Shown here: in pieces, positions 1 through 9,568 of the stretch
How the letters are laid out: each line of letters starts with the position of its first letter
Numbering within the stretch: position 1 is the first letter of the stretch
Source: UBA5794 sp963714375
Lineage (GTDB): Bacteria; Actinomycetota; Acidimicrobiia; Spongiisociales; UBA5794
Assembly: GCA_963714375.1 (NCBI GenBank)
Contig: CAVQOG010000008.1
Coordinates: 620,001 to 684,000, forward strand
Reading direction: 5' to 3'
DNA length: 64,000 nt
Notes under the pieces: generated by a model
Told to the model about the DNA's origin: nothing
The model's input: the letters and a program-made list of their open reading frames with translations, nothing else
Databases searched by the model: none
Position numbers and translations under genes: made by a program

Positions 1-406
1 GCGACGAGTCGGAAACCATCCCCTCTGGTTCAGGAATAGCGGTATATCCGTCGTCCGATGACCACTTGTAGGCGTGTTGGATGTTGCCAATCTTGTAGCT
101 GCCCACCACCTCACTACTCGCGTTCATTCCCTCAACGGTTATGTTCGTTGCGCCGGGCGGCAAGTCGCTCCGGAGTCTGACAACGGGACCCGATCCAGGC
201 CAGATTCCAGTGTCACCTTCGAGCGCAATGGTGTCATCGACGATTGCCGTGGCCGTCATGTTGGTTCCTGGCGGAATGGTCACAATCCGAATGCCCGTAG
301 TGGACAGTGTGTCCGCAGCGCTGGCGGCAGATGCGACGAGCGCTGCCAACAGCGACATGGCGATGATGAGCGCTGCGGTCCGCATCCGAGGATTGTTCGA
401 TGACAT
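1..406 (-). CDS. Exported protein of unknown function (3' end outside window)
   Basis: The reading frame is open from an ATG at 406 to the window edge, so the C-terminus is missing. The first 31 residues form a signal peptide: a basic start (SSNNPRMRTAA), a hydrophobic stretch (LIIAMSLLAALVASAA) and a likely cleavage site after ASA. The mature part, about 100 residues seen, is rich in Thr, Val and Gly and looks like a beta-rich secreted domain. A GAGGA Shine-Dalgarno-like sequence lies just upstream. The preceding lipoprotein gene stops at 415, so the two are probably co-transcribed. I do not recognise a family. Confidence 0.6.
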   Translation of the reverse strand, partial: MSSNNPRMRTAALIIAMSLLAALVASAASAADTLSTTGIRIVTIPPGTNMTATAIVDDTIALEGDTGIWPGSGPVVRLRSDLPPGATNITVEGMNASSEVVGSYKIGNIQHAYKWSSDDGYTAIPEPEGMVSDSS

Positions 407-414
407 GCGTGTCC

Positions 415-690
415 TCATTCGTCCTCTGACTCCAGAACCACGATTGTGACGGTGTCCGAGATGGAGACGCTCTCGTTTGGTGGACCTGAAGTGGGCTCCG
501 GTGATGGTGGTGGACTCAGTGTCGTCGTGTGGACTGTTGCGACCGTTGTGGTCGTATCCGCCGTCGATGTCGTGGAGGTGGACGATGGGGTCAACGCCGC
601 GGAAGTTCGCGTGTCATGGTTATCGGCGCTGCAGGCGGAAAGGAGCAACACACCTGCCAACACCGCTACAAGCGATCTCGTGACGACCAT
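415..690 (-). CDS. Small Thr/Pro-rich lipoprotein
   Basis: A 91-residue protein with a lipoprotein signal peptide ending in the lipobox LLSAC. After the Cys comes a long low-complexity Ser/Thr/Pro region (about residues 30-72) and a short C-terminal segment with an acidic end (ESEDE). The likely place is the outer face of the cytoplasmic membrane. The gene sits between another lipoprotein gene and the exported protein at the window edge, all on the same strand with short gaps, which suggests one transcript. The function is unknown. Confidence 0.6.
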   Translation of the reverse strand: MVVTRSLVAVLAGVLLLSACSADNHDTRTSAALTPSSTSTTSTADTTTTVATVHTTTLSPPPSPEPTSGPPNESVSISDTVTIVVLESEDE

Positions 691-718
691 GTCGGTCGTG
701 TCCCCAGGCCCCGACCGA

Positions 719-1315
719 TCAGCCTGTTGCGAAGCTGATGTCGACTTGAACCTGCACGATTTGCCCGAGGGCTACGTCGATGGGGGCAAGAATCGTGTTT
801 GTGAACGCACCCGAGGGGCCGACTCCCGATTCGCCGAGGCAGTCGCTGGGAGCGACCGAGGGCTGGCATAGGAAGGGGTCGCTTGCGACGGCGGTTATCT
901 GTCCGTCCTGCGTAGCCGCTACCGACCCTGAGAGCCGCACGGTCGATGTGTTCTCCACCGTTACAACGAGATTGTCCGATTCCAGCGCACTGGGGACGCC
1001 TGCTTCCCCGATGCGGCAGAAGCTTGGGCATGGTGCGTTCTCTGCGCCATTGTCCAAAAAGACTCTCCAACCACCAGTAGTGGCCTGTCTGGCTAGCAAC
1101 AGCGCCAGCATTTCTTCGCCTGCCGGAAGCAGGTCGTTGTGGAACGTGCGGTGCTCAGCAACCGTTCCGTCGCTGTTCAGGACGTCGATGGTCCAGCTAC
1201 CGTGGACCGTGACAGTCTCGTTTGGACCGCCAGCGGCGTCAGTAGTGCCTCCAGTGGCGCAGCCTGCCGCTAGCAGTGCAATGACCGCAAGAAGGGCCAG
1301 GGTTCGTTTCCTCAT
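719..1315 (-). CDS. Lipoprotein of unknown function
   Basis: The ATG at 1315 (MRKRTLALLAV) is preferred over an upstream in-frame start because it begins a clean lipoprotein signal peptide and has a GGAG sequence 5 nt upstream. The lipobox is LLAAGC. The 198-residue product is exported and probably membrane-anchored. The mature part has four Cys residues (in APCPSFCR, FLCQPS and SDCLGE) that could form disulfides. It has the mixed beta content of a secreted binding or structural domain. No family was recognised. It is followed by a second small lipoprotein gene on the same strand. Confidence 0.65.
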   Translation of the reverse strand: MRKRTLALLAVIALLAAGCATGGTTDAAGGPNETVTVHGSWTIDVLNSDGTVAEHRTFHNDLLPAGEEMLALLLARQATTGGWRVFLDNGAENAPCPSFCRIGEAGVPSALESDNLVVTVENTSTVRLSGSVAATQDGQITAVASDPFLCQPSVAPSDCLGESGVGPSGAFTNTILAPIDVALGQIVQVQVDISFATG

Positions 1316-1444
1316 GTGTGCTCCTTGTCGCACCAGGGCGCCATGGGATATGAATCGTCCACAGGCGCCTTCCAATGTTCCGCTCGCGCGGGTATGCGAA
1401 TACGCTACGTGGTTGCGCTGAACAGACGCTTAACGCCTGAAATG

Positions 1445-4270
1445 TCAGGATGCGGTGATTCTGTCGAGAGCAGACTGGACCGATGCCCGGGTCGTGAGGA
1501 GGTGGTTGGCTGGTGGCTCAATGGTTCCCAGCATCGAGCGAAAATGGGCGACTGACGGGTTCACTGTGTGGATCGGCTGCCAATTGCGGGCGGAAGCAAT
1601 CGCATCAATGTGGCCGAACGCCTCCGCAGCGAGTTCGGTTTTATCAGACCCGACAAGGACCGGAATTGCTCCGACGAATACCAGCGCCGTATCGACCTCC
1701 GCTGCTTCCGGGAGTAGCCGAAGCGCATCCGCAACGTATCCCGCCGCCACTGACATGTCGCCCCACCGTGCTTCGACAAGGGCTGATTGGATTCTCGCTC
1801 CACCGAGCACGCGGGTGTCGGCGGCCCTTGCCGCGAATTCACGCGACTCGGCCGAATGGTGCATCGCGGTCTTCTCATCATCATCGAAATACGCACCGAG
1901 CGTTTGGAATCGTCTGCATTGCGCCATCAGGCGGAAATCGTTCAGCGACTCGCCGACGGAGTACGCCTCCTCAAGGAACGGTCGTGCCTGTTCGGATTGG
2001 CCCATCCACACATACCCGAAACCGAGCGCCATCAGGCACTCACCGATGTCGGGCGTGGACTCGGTGGCACGAAAGAGGGCTAGGGCGTGGGTCAGGGTCT
2101 CGATTCCGGCAGATCGATCAACGGGCAGGTCGATGCGCGCCTTGCCATAAAGGGCTCGACCTTCATAGAGCGGATCGCCATCCTGCGATGCCCGATCCTT
2201 GAGCGCCTCGTAGAGTTCGAGGGCGGCGTCGTAGGCGTTGCCGTTGAAGGCCACCCAGCCAGACATCCAAATGGTGTCGAGTGATGGCTGGAAATCGGGG
2301 GTATCCAGAATCTCGGTGAACCATCGGTCGGCCTCCCAGGTCAGATAGCGAGCGACCCAATACGGTGTAAGTGCTCCGGCGAGAACTTCTGCATCACCGA
2401 TTCGGCCGTTGTCGATCAGCCATCGAAGACTCTGCCGCAGGTCGGGCATCGCACTGTCAATGGCATCGGTTGTCTCCGTGTGGAATGTCGGGGCAACTGA
2501 TCGGTACCTCTCGACCATCTTGATGATGACCTCCTCGGCTTTGCCCGCGTCCCGCAGGCGCTCCAGCGCGAACTCCCGGATGGGCCGGAGCATCGAATAC
2601 GTCATTCGCCCCGATGGACCCAGTTCATTGACCATGAGCGATGATTCCACCAACCGAGTCACCGAGCCAGCAGCGTCGATGAGCGCTTCGTCGGGATCGC
2701 AGACGGTGGCAATCGTTTCAAGCGTCGCCTTGCCGGCGAAGACCGATGCAGCGTAGAAAAAGTCACGGTCAGATGAGGGCATCAACCGGACGCTCAGCTC
2801 GATGGCGCCGTCGAGGGAATCATCCTCGATGAGGTCCCGTAGTTCATTGAACTCTTGGATGCCCACGGTTGGTATCCACCGCGCTGCCATCTCGAGAGCG
2901 AGAGGTACCCCGTCTGTTCCGTTGACGATCGCAACGATCGCCGAAAGGCGAGGGTCGGTAGGTTGGAAGTCTTGCGTGTACAGGCCGACGCGGTCGATCA
3001 GGAGCTTGGCCGATGGGTTGGTGAGGACCACTTGCGGGTCGGTCTCGTTGGCATGGGGTATTGGCAGCGGCTCGACCGATTCGATGTGCTCACCGCTGAG
3101 TCCGATCTTCCGTCTGGTCGTTGTCACAATGCGAAGCGGGCCGTCCGCCCCCGTGGCAGCAGCGCAAAACACGTTGACGGGCGCCACAACATGTTCACAG
3201 TTGTCGAGAACCAGAAGTATCGGCCGCTTGGCACAGCTGCGAGCAATCATCTCCAGATCGTCTGTTTCTTCGCTGCTCCCGACCGTCGACGCTATCTCGG
3301 CTGCGACCTCGGCGGCATTCGATGCACCCGCGAGGCTCACCATGAAAACTCCACCGGGGAATCCGGGCAGTAGTCGCCATGCGACCTCGGTGGCAAGCCT
3401 CGTCTTGCCGACGCCTGGGCCGCCCACGAGCGATATCAGTCGGTGTCCGTTCGCGTCTGTCGCCAAGTCGACAACTCGTGTAACGGTGTCTTCACGGCCG
3501 ATAAAGCTTGTCTTGATGACGGCGAGGTTGTGCGGTGTCGCTGCACCTCTGGTGCGAACCTCCGGCAGCTGCATGAGAATCTGTTCTTCGAGCGTCCGCA
3601 ATCGTCGGCCGGGTTCGATCCCGAGTTCTTCGCCAAGGATGGCCGATACCTCGCGAAACGCGCCCAACGCCTCTGCCTGGCGACCGAGCCGATATCGGCC
3701 GACCATCAGGTACTCCCACAGACGTTCCCTCAGTGGGTACGTTGCAACCAGTTGCTCAAGTTCTGCCACGACTTCTTCCTCGCGCCCGAGCGACAGGCGT
3801 GCCTCAGCACCTCGCTCAAGTGTTTCGAGGTATTGTTCGGTGAGGCGAATGCGAACTGGTGTCGCGTCTTGGGATTCGGGAATGCTCTCGAATGGTTGGC
3901 CCCGCCAGAGACCAACGGCAGCCGCGCACGCGTCGGCGATGGCGGCCCAGTCTGGTTGCTCTGAAGCTTGGAACGCCACACGTGCGTGCGCTTCGAATCC
4001 GAAAATGTCGGTGTCGACATCGGCTGAGAGGCGGTAGCCGGACGGCGTGGTTTCGATGATGCCAGGCGCAAGCCTTCTGATCGCTGATACGTGCACTTGG
4101 AGTGCGTTCTTGGCAGTGGCTGGCGGAGTATCTCCCCACAATTCTCCGACGATGTGGTCGGTGTTCATCGAGCTGTCTGATGTGATCGCGAGAACGGATA
4201 GGACGCGCCGATGGGCCGCGCGTACCGCGACCGGCGCGCCGTCGGCGATCAGGTGGAATTCGCCGAGCAA
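1445..4270 (-). CDS. AfsR/SARP-family transcriptional regulator with NB-ARC ATPase domain
   Basis: A 941-residue STAND-type regulator. Residues about 10-80 form an OmpR-like winged helix. Residues about 90-232 are the bacterial transcriptional activation (BTAD) domain, seen in the stretch ending in EELGIEPGRRL. An NB-ARC ATPase follows with Walker A GGPGVGKT near residue 283 and a Walker B LLVLDNCEH near 350. The C-terminal third is helical and TPR-like. Such proteins activate neighbouring genes when a ligand triggers ATP-driven oligomerisation. The start is odd: the only conventional codon is TTG at 4270, yet the in-frame codons upstream to 4300 read YTLK and continue the expected first strand. 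A rare start codon is therefore possible. The target is unknown; the adjacent lipoprotein genes are candidates. Confidence 0.85.
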   Translation of the reverse strand: MLGEFHLIADGAPVAVRAAHRRVLSVLAITSDSSMNTDHIVGELWGDTPPATAKNALQVHVSAIRRLAPGIIETTPSGYRLSADVDTDIFGFEAHARVAFQASEQPDWAAIADACAAAVGLWRGQPFESIPESQDATPVRIRLTEQYLETLERGAEARLSLGREEEVVAELEQLVATYPLRERLWEYLMVGRYRLGRQAEALGAFREVSAILGEELGIEPGRRLRTLEEQILMQLPEVRTRGAATPHNLAVIKTSFIGREDTVTRVVDLATDANGHRLISLVGGPGVGKTRLATEVAWRLLPGFPGGVFMVSLAGASNAAEVAAEIASTVGSSEETDDLEMIARSCAKRPILLVLDNCEHVVAPVNVFCAAATGADGPLRIVTTTRRKIGLSGEHIESVEPLPIPHANETDPQVVLTNPSAKLLIDRVGLYTQDFQPTDPRLSAIVAIVNGTDGVPLALEMAARWIPTVGIQEFNELRDLIEDDSLDGAIELSVRLMPSSDRDFFYAASVFAGKATLETIATVCDPDEALIDAAGSVTRLVESSLMVNELGPSGRMTYSMLRPIREFALERLRDAGKAEEVIIKMVERYRSVAPTFHTETTDAIDSAMPDLRQSLRWLIDNGRIGDAEVLAGALTPYWVARYLTWEADRWFTEILDTPDFQPSLDTIWMSGWVAFNGNAYDAALELYEALKDRASQDGDPLYEGRALYGKARIDLPVDRSAGIETLTHALALFRATESTPDIGECLMALGFGYVWMGQSEQARPFLEEAYSVGESLNDFRLMAQCRRFQTLGAYFDDDEKTAMHHSAESREFAARAADTRVLGGARIQSALVEARWGDMSVAAGYVADALRLLPEAAEVDTALVFVGAIPVLVGSDKTELAAEAFGHIDAIASARNWQPIHTVNPSVAHFRSMLGTIEPPANHLLTTRASVQSALDRITAS

Positions 4271-4366
4271 CTTGAGTGTGTACTGACCGATTTCCGAAAT
4301 CTAAGCGGTTCTCGTGGAGTTCACGTGATCAAGGTGATATTGACCGAGATTCCACGACTTCAGCCC

Positions 4367-5734
4367 TTACGCCACGTCCGCGTCTTGATCCACAACCGAC
4401 CATTCGCCGAGGAATGAGCCGGTCACCTCGACTCGTTCACCGTCGACGATCGCAACGGCATAGCAATTGACCGTTCGGTATCCGAGTTCGAATTGGTACG
4501 GACCCATTTCAAGGCCAACGATGAACGCTTCGGCCCCGGCATCATCACCGTCTGTGAGTTCGACAGCAAGCGAGGCGCACGCGTCATCAAATGCGGATCC
4601 GAAGAGGTCGGGGAAGGTTTCCCCGTTGTACTCAACCGTGCCGACATACTGATACAGGTGGCCCGCGCTGCAACTGATCGCGAGCTTTGCGTGCGACGAT
4701 GTGCAGTCTCCGCTCGCGAGGTCCAATTCGAGATCCTCTTGTTCAGCGAATGGGCCGGCAACAAGACGCTCTGATCCATTGGCGGTCGGCAGCACCACGA
4801 GACATGCCAGATATCGATCACCGCGATCCCATTCGTCCGCATCGGGCATGTAGGTGATGAGGGCTGGCAGATACTCACCCTGGGGTCGGTTGTACGTCTC
4901 GCTGTACGCCTTGTCGCAGACATACGAGCGGTCGTACGCGATCTGATCGGCATCGAATTCATCGAGGCTGGTGCCGACCTGTTCAGAGAGCAGAATCTCG
5001 CCATTGTGGGGACCGCTGCATGGCACCACGATGTCGAGGGCGACTGGTGCCCACGGTGCGTTCCCGTAGTAGTCCAGCTGGTTCTGGGGTAGAAAGATGC
5101 AGTCACCGGTATCCCACACCTGATTCGGCTTGTCGATCAAGGCGCGGGCCTCGAGGTAGGCAGCGGCGGACTCGGATGCGTTCGACGTCGTCATCATCAC
5201 GCCGTCACCTTCACCCCAAAAGTAGAAGGTCTCTCCGGTTGGCGGATGCACTTCAATGATGTCCGTCGCTGACTGTGCGGCGGCGAGATTCTCATCGACC
5301 CAGATTCCATACAGGTCGGCGATCCATGGGTATCCGCGGATGCCGGAAAGGGGAATGGCGGAGAACACAGCAATCCGGTTGCCGGCGTCGTCCGTGCGGA
5401 GGGCTACCGCAATCCCAGCTGTGATCTCTGATGGAAACCATGCACCGAGCGAGTCCGTAAGTTCGATGTCTTCTTCGGTTGGCTCAGTGACGGGGGAGTA
5501 CCCGGGTACGTCGATGATCGCGGCGAGAGCAACGTCGTCGATATCGCCCGTCGGGGGATCAGTGAGAGGTGGCGCTGGTATCGAAGGTGCTGGCATCGTC
5601 GTCGTGGAGGGCACCACGACCGAAGTTGGTGTATCGGTCGTCGTTGTGGAGCTTGTGATGCGGTCCGCTGTTGACGTGCAGGCTGCTGCCGAGACGATGA
5701 TCAGTGTCAGAAGCACTTTGGCTGATAGACGCAC
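4367..5734 (-). CDS. Septum-formation-domain lipoprotein
   Basis: A 455-residue lipoprotein. It has a signal peptide with lipobox AAAC and then a Thr-rich spacer. The C-terminal half has two related units containing the GDC...VPCSGPHNGE and GDC...ISCSAGH patterns, typical of the actinobacterial septum formation domain (PF13845). These domains are extracytoplasmic and Cys-paired; their biochemical role is not established. A GTG start at 5734 lies 2 nt after the stop of the polyprenyl synthase gene, so the two are translationally close. The N-terminal region (about 60-190) is not recognised. Confidence 0.75.
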   Translation of the reverse strand: MRLSAKVLLTLIIVSAAACTSTADRITSSTTTTDTPTSVVVPSTTTMPAPSIPAPPLTDPPTGDIDDVALAAIIDVPGYSPVTEPTEEDIELTDSLGAWFPSEITAGIAVALRTDDAGNRIAVFSAIPLSGIRGYPWIADLYGIWVDENLAAAQSATDIIEVHPPTGETFYFWGEGDGVMMTTSNASESAAAYLEARALIDKPNQVWDTGDCIFLPQNQLDYYGNAPWAPVALDIVVPCSGPHNGEILLSEQVGTSLDEFDADQIAYDRSYVCDKAYSETYNRPQGEYLPALITYMPDADEWDRGDRYLACLVVLPTANGSERLVAGPFAEQEDLELDLASGDCTSSHAKLAISCSAGHLYQYVGTVEYNGETFPDLFGSAFDDACASLAVELTDGDDAGAEAFIVGLEMGPYQFELGYRTVNCYAVAIVDGERVEVTGSFLGEWSVVDQDADVA

Positions 5735-5736
5735 GT

Positions 5737-6741
5737 CTATGCCCGACGGGCAGTATCGACCCGATCAAGGAGGTATTGGTCGAGGCTCGCGAGGACATCG
5801 GTCAACGGATTGGCTGGGATCTCGTTGGCTGCCTTTTCCGCGACGCGAATGCGGTCCACGGCTTCGTCGAGAACCGTCTCGATGTGCCCACCAGCGACGG
5901 TGAGATCGATGACTCTCCTGATCGCGTCACCGGAATAGGGCTTTCCGTCGGCAAGCAGCGAGCGGATCTCTTCGCTGTGGTCTCCGTTGGCGGCAAGGAG
6001 TACCGGCAGCGTGAAGGTCCCCTCACCGATGTCGGATCCGGCTGGCTTGCCGAGGAATTCGTCGCTTGCGACCAGGTCGAGGACATCGTCCGTGATCTGG
6101 AAGACCATCCCCATCTCCCAAGCCCATTCGGAGACGGCCTCCACCGTGTCGTGGTCGGCACCTCCCGTGATGGCGCCAAGGCGGGCTGATGTTCGAATGA
6201 GCGATGCTGTCTTGCCGCCGATGACCGAGTAGTACCCCTCTGGTCCGTGGTCGAAACCGTCGGCGTAGATCAGCTCGCGAACCTGACCTTCGCACAGCGT
6301 CGCATACGTACGTGCGATGAGGGCGACTGCCTCCTCCCCAAGTGGCGCGGCGATCTCGGACGCCCGTGCCAAGAGAAAGTCGCCGGCAAGTATGGCAATC
6401 GTGTTTGACCAGTTCTCGTTCACGCTTGGCATACCGCGTCTGGTCTTGGCCTCGTCGATGACATCGTCGTGGTAGAGCGACCCGAGGTGGACCAACTCGA
6501 CGGAAACGCCTGCTTCAACGGGTTCATGTCCGGTGTTGGCGCCGAGTTCAGCTGCAACCTGGGCAAGGAGCGGCCGATATCGCTTTCCCCCAGCTGAAAG
6601 CAGATGCTGTGCGATTTCGGTCAGGAACTCCGTCTCGGCAACTGTGACCTCGCCGAGCCGTCGCTCAACGGCACTCATTCGATCCCATACGCGGGGGATG
6701 GGGACGAGCTGCTGGAAGATCTGGCGGTCCACGTTTCTCAT
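5737..6741 (-). CDS. Polyprenyl diphosphate synthase (trans-isoprenyl type)
   Basis: A 334-residue enzyme adding isopentenyl diphosphate to an allylic diphosphate to make a long-chain polyprenyl diphosphate, probably for menaquinone side chains. The first Asp-rich motif is in LVHLGSLYHDDVIDEAKTRR and the second in ITDDVLDL; GGKRYRP is the diphosphate-binding motif. All three are intact. The length matches heptaprenyl/octaprenyl synthases. Chain length cannot be read reliably from the sequence. ATG at 6741 is chosen over an upstream frame extension that lacks family similarity. It is divergent from clpC and followed immediately by the septum-domain lipoprotein gene. Confidence 0.9.
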   Translation of the reverse strand: MRNVDRQIFQQLVPIPRVWDRMSAVERRLGEVTVAETEFLTEIAQHLLSAGGKRYRPLLAQVAAELGANTGHEPVEAGVSVELVHLGSLYHDDVIDEAKTRRGMPSVNENWSNTIAILAGDFLLARASEIAAPLGEEAVALIARTYATLCEGQVRELIYADGFDHGPEGYYSVIGGKTASLIRTSARLGAITGGADHDTVEAVSEWAWEMGMVFQITDDVLDLVASDEFLGKPAGSDIGEGTFTLPVLLAANGDHSEEIRSLLADGKPYSGDAIRRVIDLTVAGGHIETVLDEAVDRIRVAEKAANEIPANPLTDVLASLDQYLLDRVDTARRA

Positions 6742-6916
6742 GCTCCAGTGGGGAATGGAGATGGTAGCGGGGAGGTTCCAAATACCAGCCAGGAGGTAGG
6801 AGGGATCGCTCAAGGTGGCGGTTCCGATCCCCGTTGTTAGAGGGGTGGCTCCCTATACTCCGCGAGGCGCACCGATCACACGGAGCGCCATAGATGTTTG
6901 AGGGGTGAAGAGAACG

Positions 6917-9418
6917 GTGTTCGAGCGATTCACAGACCGGGCCCGCAGGGTCGTCGTCCTCGCACAGGAAGAAGCGCGCCTTCTCAACCACAACTACATC
7001 GGTACCGAGCACATCCTCCTTGGGCTGATCCATGAGGGCGAGGGCGTTGCTGCCCGTTCTCTTGAAGGTCTTGGTATCAACCTCGAATCCGTTCGGAGCC
7101 AAGTCGTCGAGATCATCGGTCAGGGATCCCAGGCACCGTCTGGCCACATTCCGTTCACACCGCGCGCCAAGAAGGTGCTTGAGCTTTCTCTGCGTGAGGC
7201 TCTCCAGCTCGGCCACAACTACATCGGCACCGAGCACATCCTCTTGGGTCTCATTCGTGAGGGCGAAGGGGTCGCCGCACAAGTTCTCGTCAAGCTCGGA
7301 GCCGAGCTCACAAAGGTCCGGCAGACGGTTATTCAGCTGCTCTCTGGAGTTGAAGGTGAGGAGGGATCCAGTTCGGGTTCAAGCTCGTCTGGCTCCTCAA
7401 GTTCTCGAGGCGAAGGATCGTCCTCGGGATCGACCGTTCTCGATCAATTCGGCCGCAACCTCACACAGCTTGCCAGAGACCGCAATCTCGACCCCGTCAT
7501 TGGGCGGGCGAAAGAGATCGAACGGGTCATGCAGGTGCTGTCGCGCCGCACGAAGAACAACCCTGTCCTGATTGGTGAACCGGGGGTAGGAAAGACTGCC
7601 ATTGTTGAAGGGCTTGCGACCCAGATCGTCGATGGAAACGTTCCAGACACATTGACGAACAAGCACATCTATACGCTCGATCTTGGTGCGTTGGTCGCCG
7701 GGTCCCGCTACCGCGGTGACTTCGAAGAGCGGCTCAAGAAAGTTCTCAAAGAGATTCGCACTCGTGGCGACATCATCCTGTTCATCGACGAGATCCACAC
7801 GCTGGTAGGTGCGGGAGCTGCCGAAGGTGCCATCGACGCGGCGAGCATCCTCAAGCCGATGCTCGCTCGTGGCGAACTCCAAACGATTGGGGCGACAACC
7901 CTTGAGGAGTACCGCAAGTATCTTGAGAAGGACTCAGCACTCGAGCGTCGGTTCCAGCCGGTCAAGGTCGAGGAGCCTTCGATTGCCGATACGATCAAAA
8001 TCCTCGAAGGACTCCGGGAGTCCTATGAAGAGCATCACAAGGTTGAGTTCACCGAACAGGCTTTGGTGAATGCTGCAAACCTCGCCGATCGCTACATCGC
8101 TGACCGATTCCTACCGGACAAGGCGATTGATCTCATCGATGAGGCCGGTTCACGGATGCGTCTTCGTCGCTCGAACCTTCCCCCTGAGATCAAAGAGATC
8201 GATGAGCAGATCGGGAAAGCCCGATCCGACAAGCGCGAGGCTGTTGCCTCCCAGCAATACGAGCGTGCAGCCCAGATGCGTGACCGCGAGCGACAGCTGA
8301 TCGATGAGCGCAAGCAGGCGGAGAGGATCGCCTCCGAAGACGGCGCGGTTGCATCGGCCGTCATCGATGAGGAAGAGATCGCCCAGGTGCTCGCCCAGTG
8401 GACCGGGATTCCCGTTCACCGCCTCACCGAAGAGGAGACCGAGAAGCTCATCAACATGGAGGACGAACTCCACAAGAGGATCATCGGACAAAAAGACGGC
8501 ATCACCGCTGTGTCGAAGGCGATTCGCCGGACACGAGCCGGGCTCAAGGACCCGAAGCGGCCAGCAGGTTCCTTCATCTTCCTCGGCCCATCGGGGGTTG
8601 GAAAGACAGAGACAGCCAAGTCGCTGACCCAATTTCTCTTCGGTGACGAAACCTCACTGATCCAGATCGATATGTCCGAGTACATGGAAAAGCACGCCGT
8701 CAGCCGCTTGGTTGGCTCACCTCCGGGGTACGTTGGGTACGACGAGGGTGGGCAGTTGACCGAGGCCGTGCGGCGCAAGCCATTCTCCGTTGTGCTGTTC
8801 GATGAGATCGAAAAGGCTCACCCCGACGTCTTCAACATCCTCCTCCAAATCCTCGAGGAAGGCAGACTGACCGACGCCCAGGGCAGAACGGTCGACTTCA
8901 AGAACACGGTCATCATCATGACGTCGAACCTCGGTACGGCCGAAATGCGCAAGAAGGCAGTCGGGTTCGCACTCACTGACGAAGACGTCAACTACGACAA
9001 GATGCGTGAGAAGGTGATGGAGGCGCTCAAGACGCAGTTCCGTCCCGAGTTCCTGAACCGCATCGACGAGACGATCGTGTTCCATGAACTGACTCTTGAT
9101 GAGGTCAAGCAGATCGTTGACTTGCTGCTTGTCCGAATTCGTGAACAACTCGAGTCCCAGGCGTTGGACCTTGTGCTCACCGATGACGCCAAGGAACTGC
9201 TCGCCACGAAGGGCTACGACCCTCAGCTTGGAGCCCGACCACTTCGGCGAGCAATCCAGCGGATGGTCGAGGATCCGATTTCAGAGCGCGTACTTTTCCG
9301 GGACTTCCCTGCAGGATCGACGATTCTGGTTTCCGTCGACGAGGAAGACACTGAGATGCTTGCGTTCGAAGCCATCGAAACCCCGAACAAGCCACCAGTT
9401 GAACTCGCTGAGAGCTGA
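6917..9418 (+). CDS. clpC: ATP-dependent Clp protease ATP-binding subunit ClpC
   Basis: A AAA+ unfoldase that feeds proteins to ClpP. It has two Clp_N repeats (to about residue 145), a Ser/Gly-rich linker, a first ATPase domain with Walker A GEPGVGKTAIVEG, a UVR middle domain (DEQIGKARSDKREAV region), a second ATPase with GPSGVGKTETAKS, and the C-terminal D2-small domain. The GTG at 6917 gives the family's normal start (FERFTDRARRVVVLA); an in-frame GTG at 6905 would add four residues and lie inside the ribosome-binding region. A TATACT -10-like hexamer lies at 6854-6859. The Ser-rich linker is longer and lower in complexity than I expect for the family. Confidence 0.97.
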   Translation: MFERFTDRARRVVVLAQEEARLLNHNYIGTEHILLGLIHEGEGVAARSLEGLGINLESVRSQVVEIIGQGSQAPSGHIPFTPRAKKVLELSLREALQLGHNYIGTEHILLGLIREGEGVAAQVLVKLGAELTKVRQTVIQLLSGVEGEEGSSSGSSSSGSSSSRGEGSSSGSTVLDQFGRNLTQLARDRNLDPVIGRAKEIERVMQVLSRRTKNNPVLIGEPGVGKTAIVEGLATQIVDGNVPDTLTNKHIYTLDLGALVAGSRYRGDFEERLKKVLKEIRTRGDIILFIDEIHTLVGAGAAEGAIDAASILKPMLARGELQTIGATTLEEYRKYLEKDSALERRFQPVKVEEPSIADTIKILEGLRESYEEHHKVEFTEQALVNAANLADRYIADRFLPDKAIDLIDEAGSRMRLRRSNLPPEIKEIDEQIGKARSDKREAVASQQYERAAQMRDRERQLIDERKQAERIASEDGAVASAVIDEEEIAQVLAQWTGIPVHRLTEEETEKLINMEDELHKRIIGQKDGITAVSKAIRRTRAGLKDPKRPAGSFIFLGPSGVGKTETAKSLTQFLFGDETSLIQIDMSEYMEKHAVSRLVGSPPGYVGYDEGGQLTEAVRRKPFSVVLFDEIEKAHPDVFNILLQILEEGRLTDAQGRTVDFKNTVIIMTSNLGTAEMRKKAVGFALTDEDVNYDKMREKVMEALKTQFRPEFLNRIDETIVFHELTLDEVKQIVDLLLVRIREQLESQALDLVLTDDAKELLATKGYDPQLGARPLRRAIQRMVEDPISERVLFRDFPAGSTILVSVDEEDTEMLAFEAIETPNKPPVELAES

Positions 9419-9568
9419 CCTGCGCTTCCTTTCTGTTCCGATTTCGGGCACGTGTGAAACGATCAACATGGATTTCGCTGTACACTGCGCTTGCTCTCCG
9501 CGAGTCAGATGACACCGAGCGATTCGGTGCGGAAGAGCTTCCATTCTCAAGCAACGAAAGGGTGCACA

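Noticed and set aside
2802..4037. A 411-codon plus-strand frame opposite the SARP gene
   Set aside because: Its composition is Ser/Arg-rich as expected for an antisense shadow, and the opposite strand encodes clear SARP domains.
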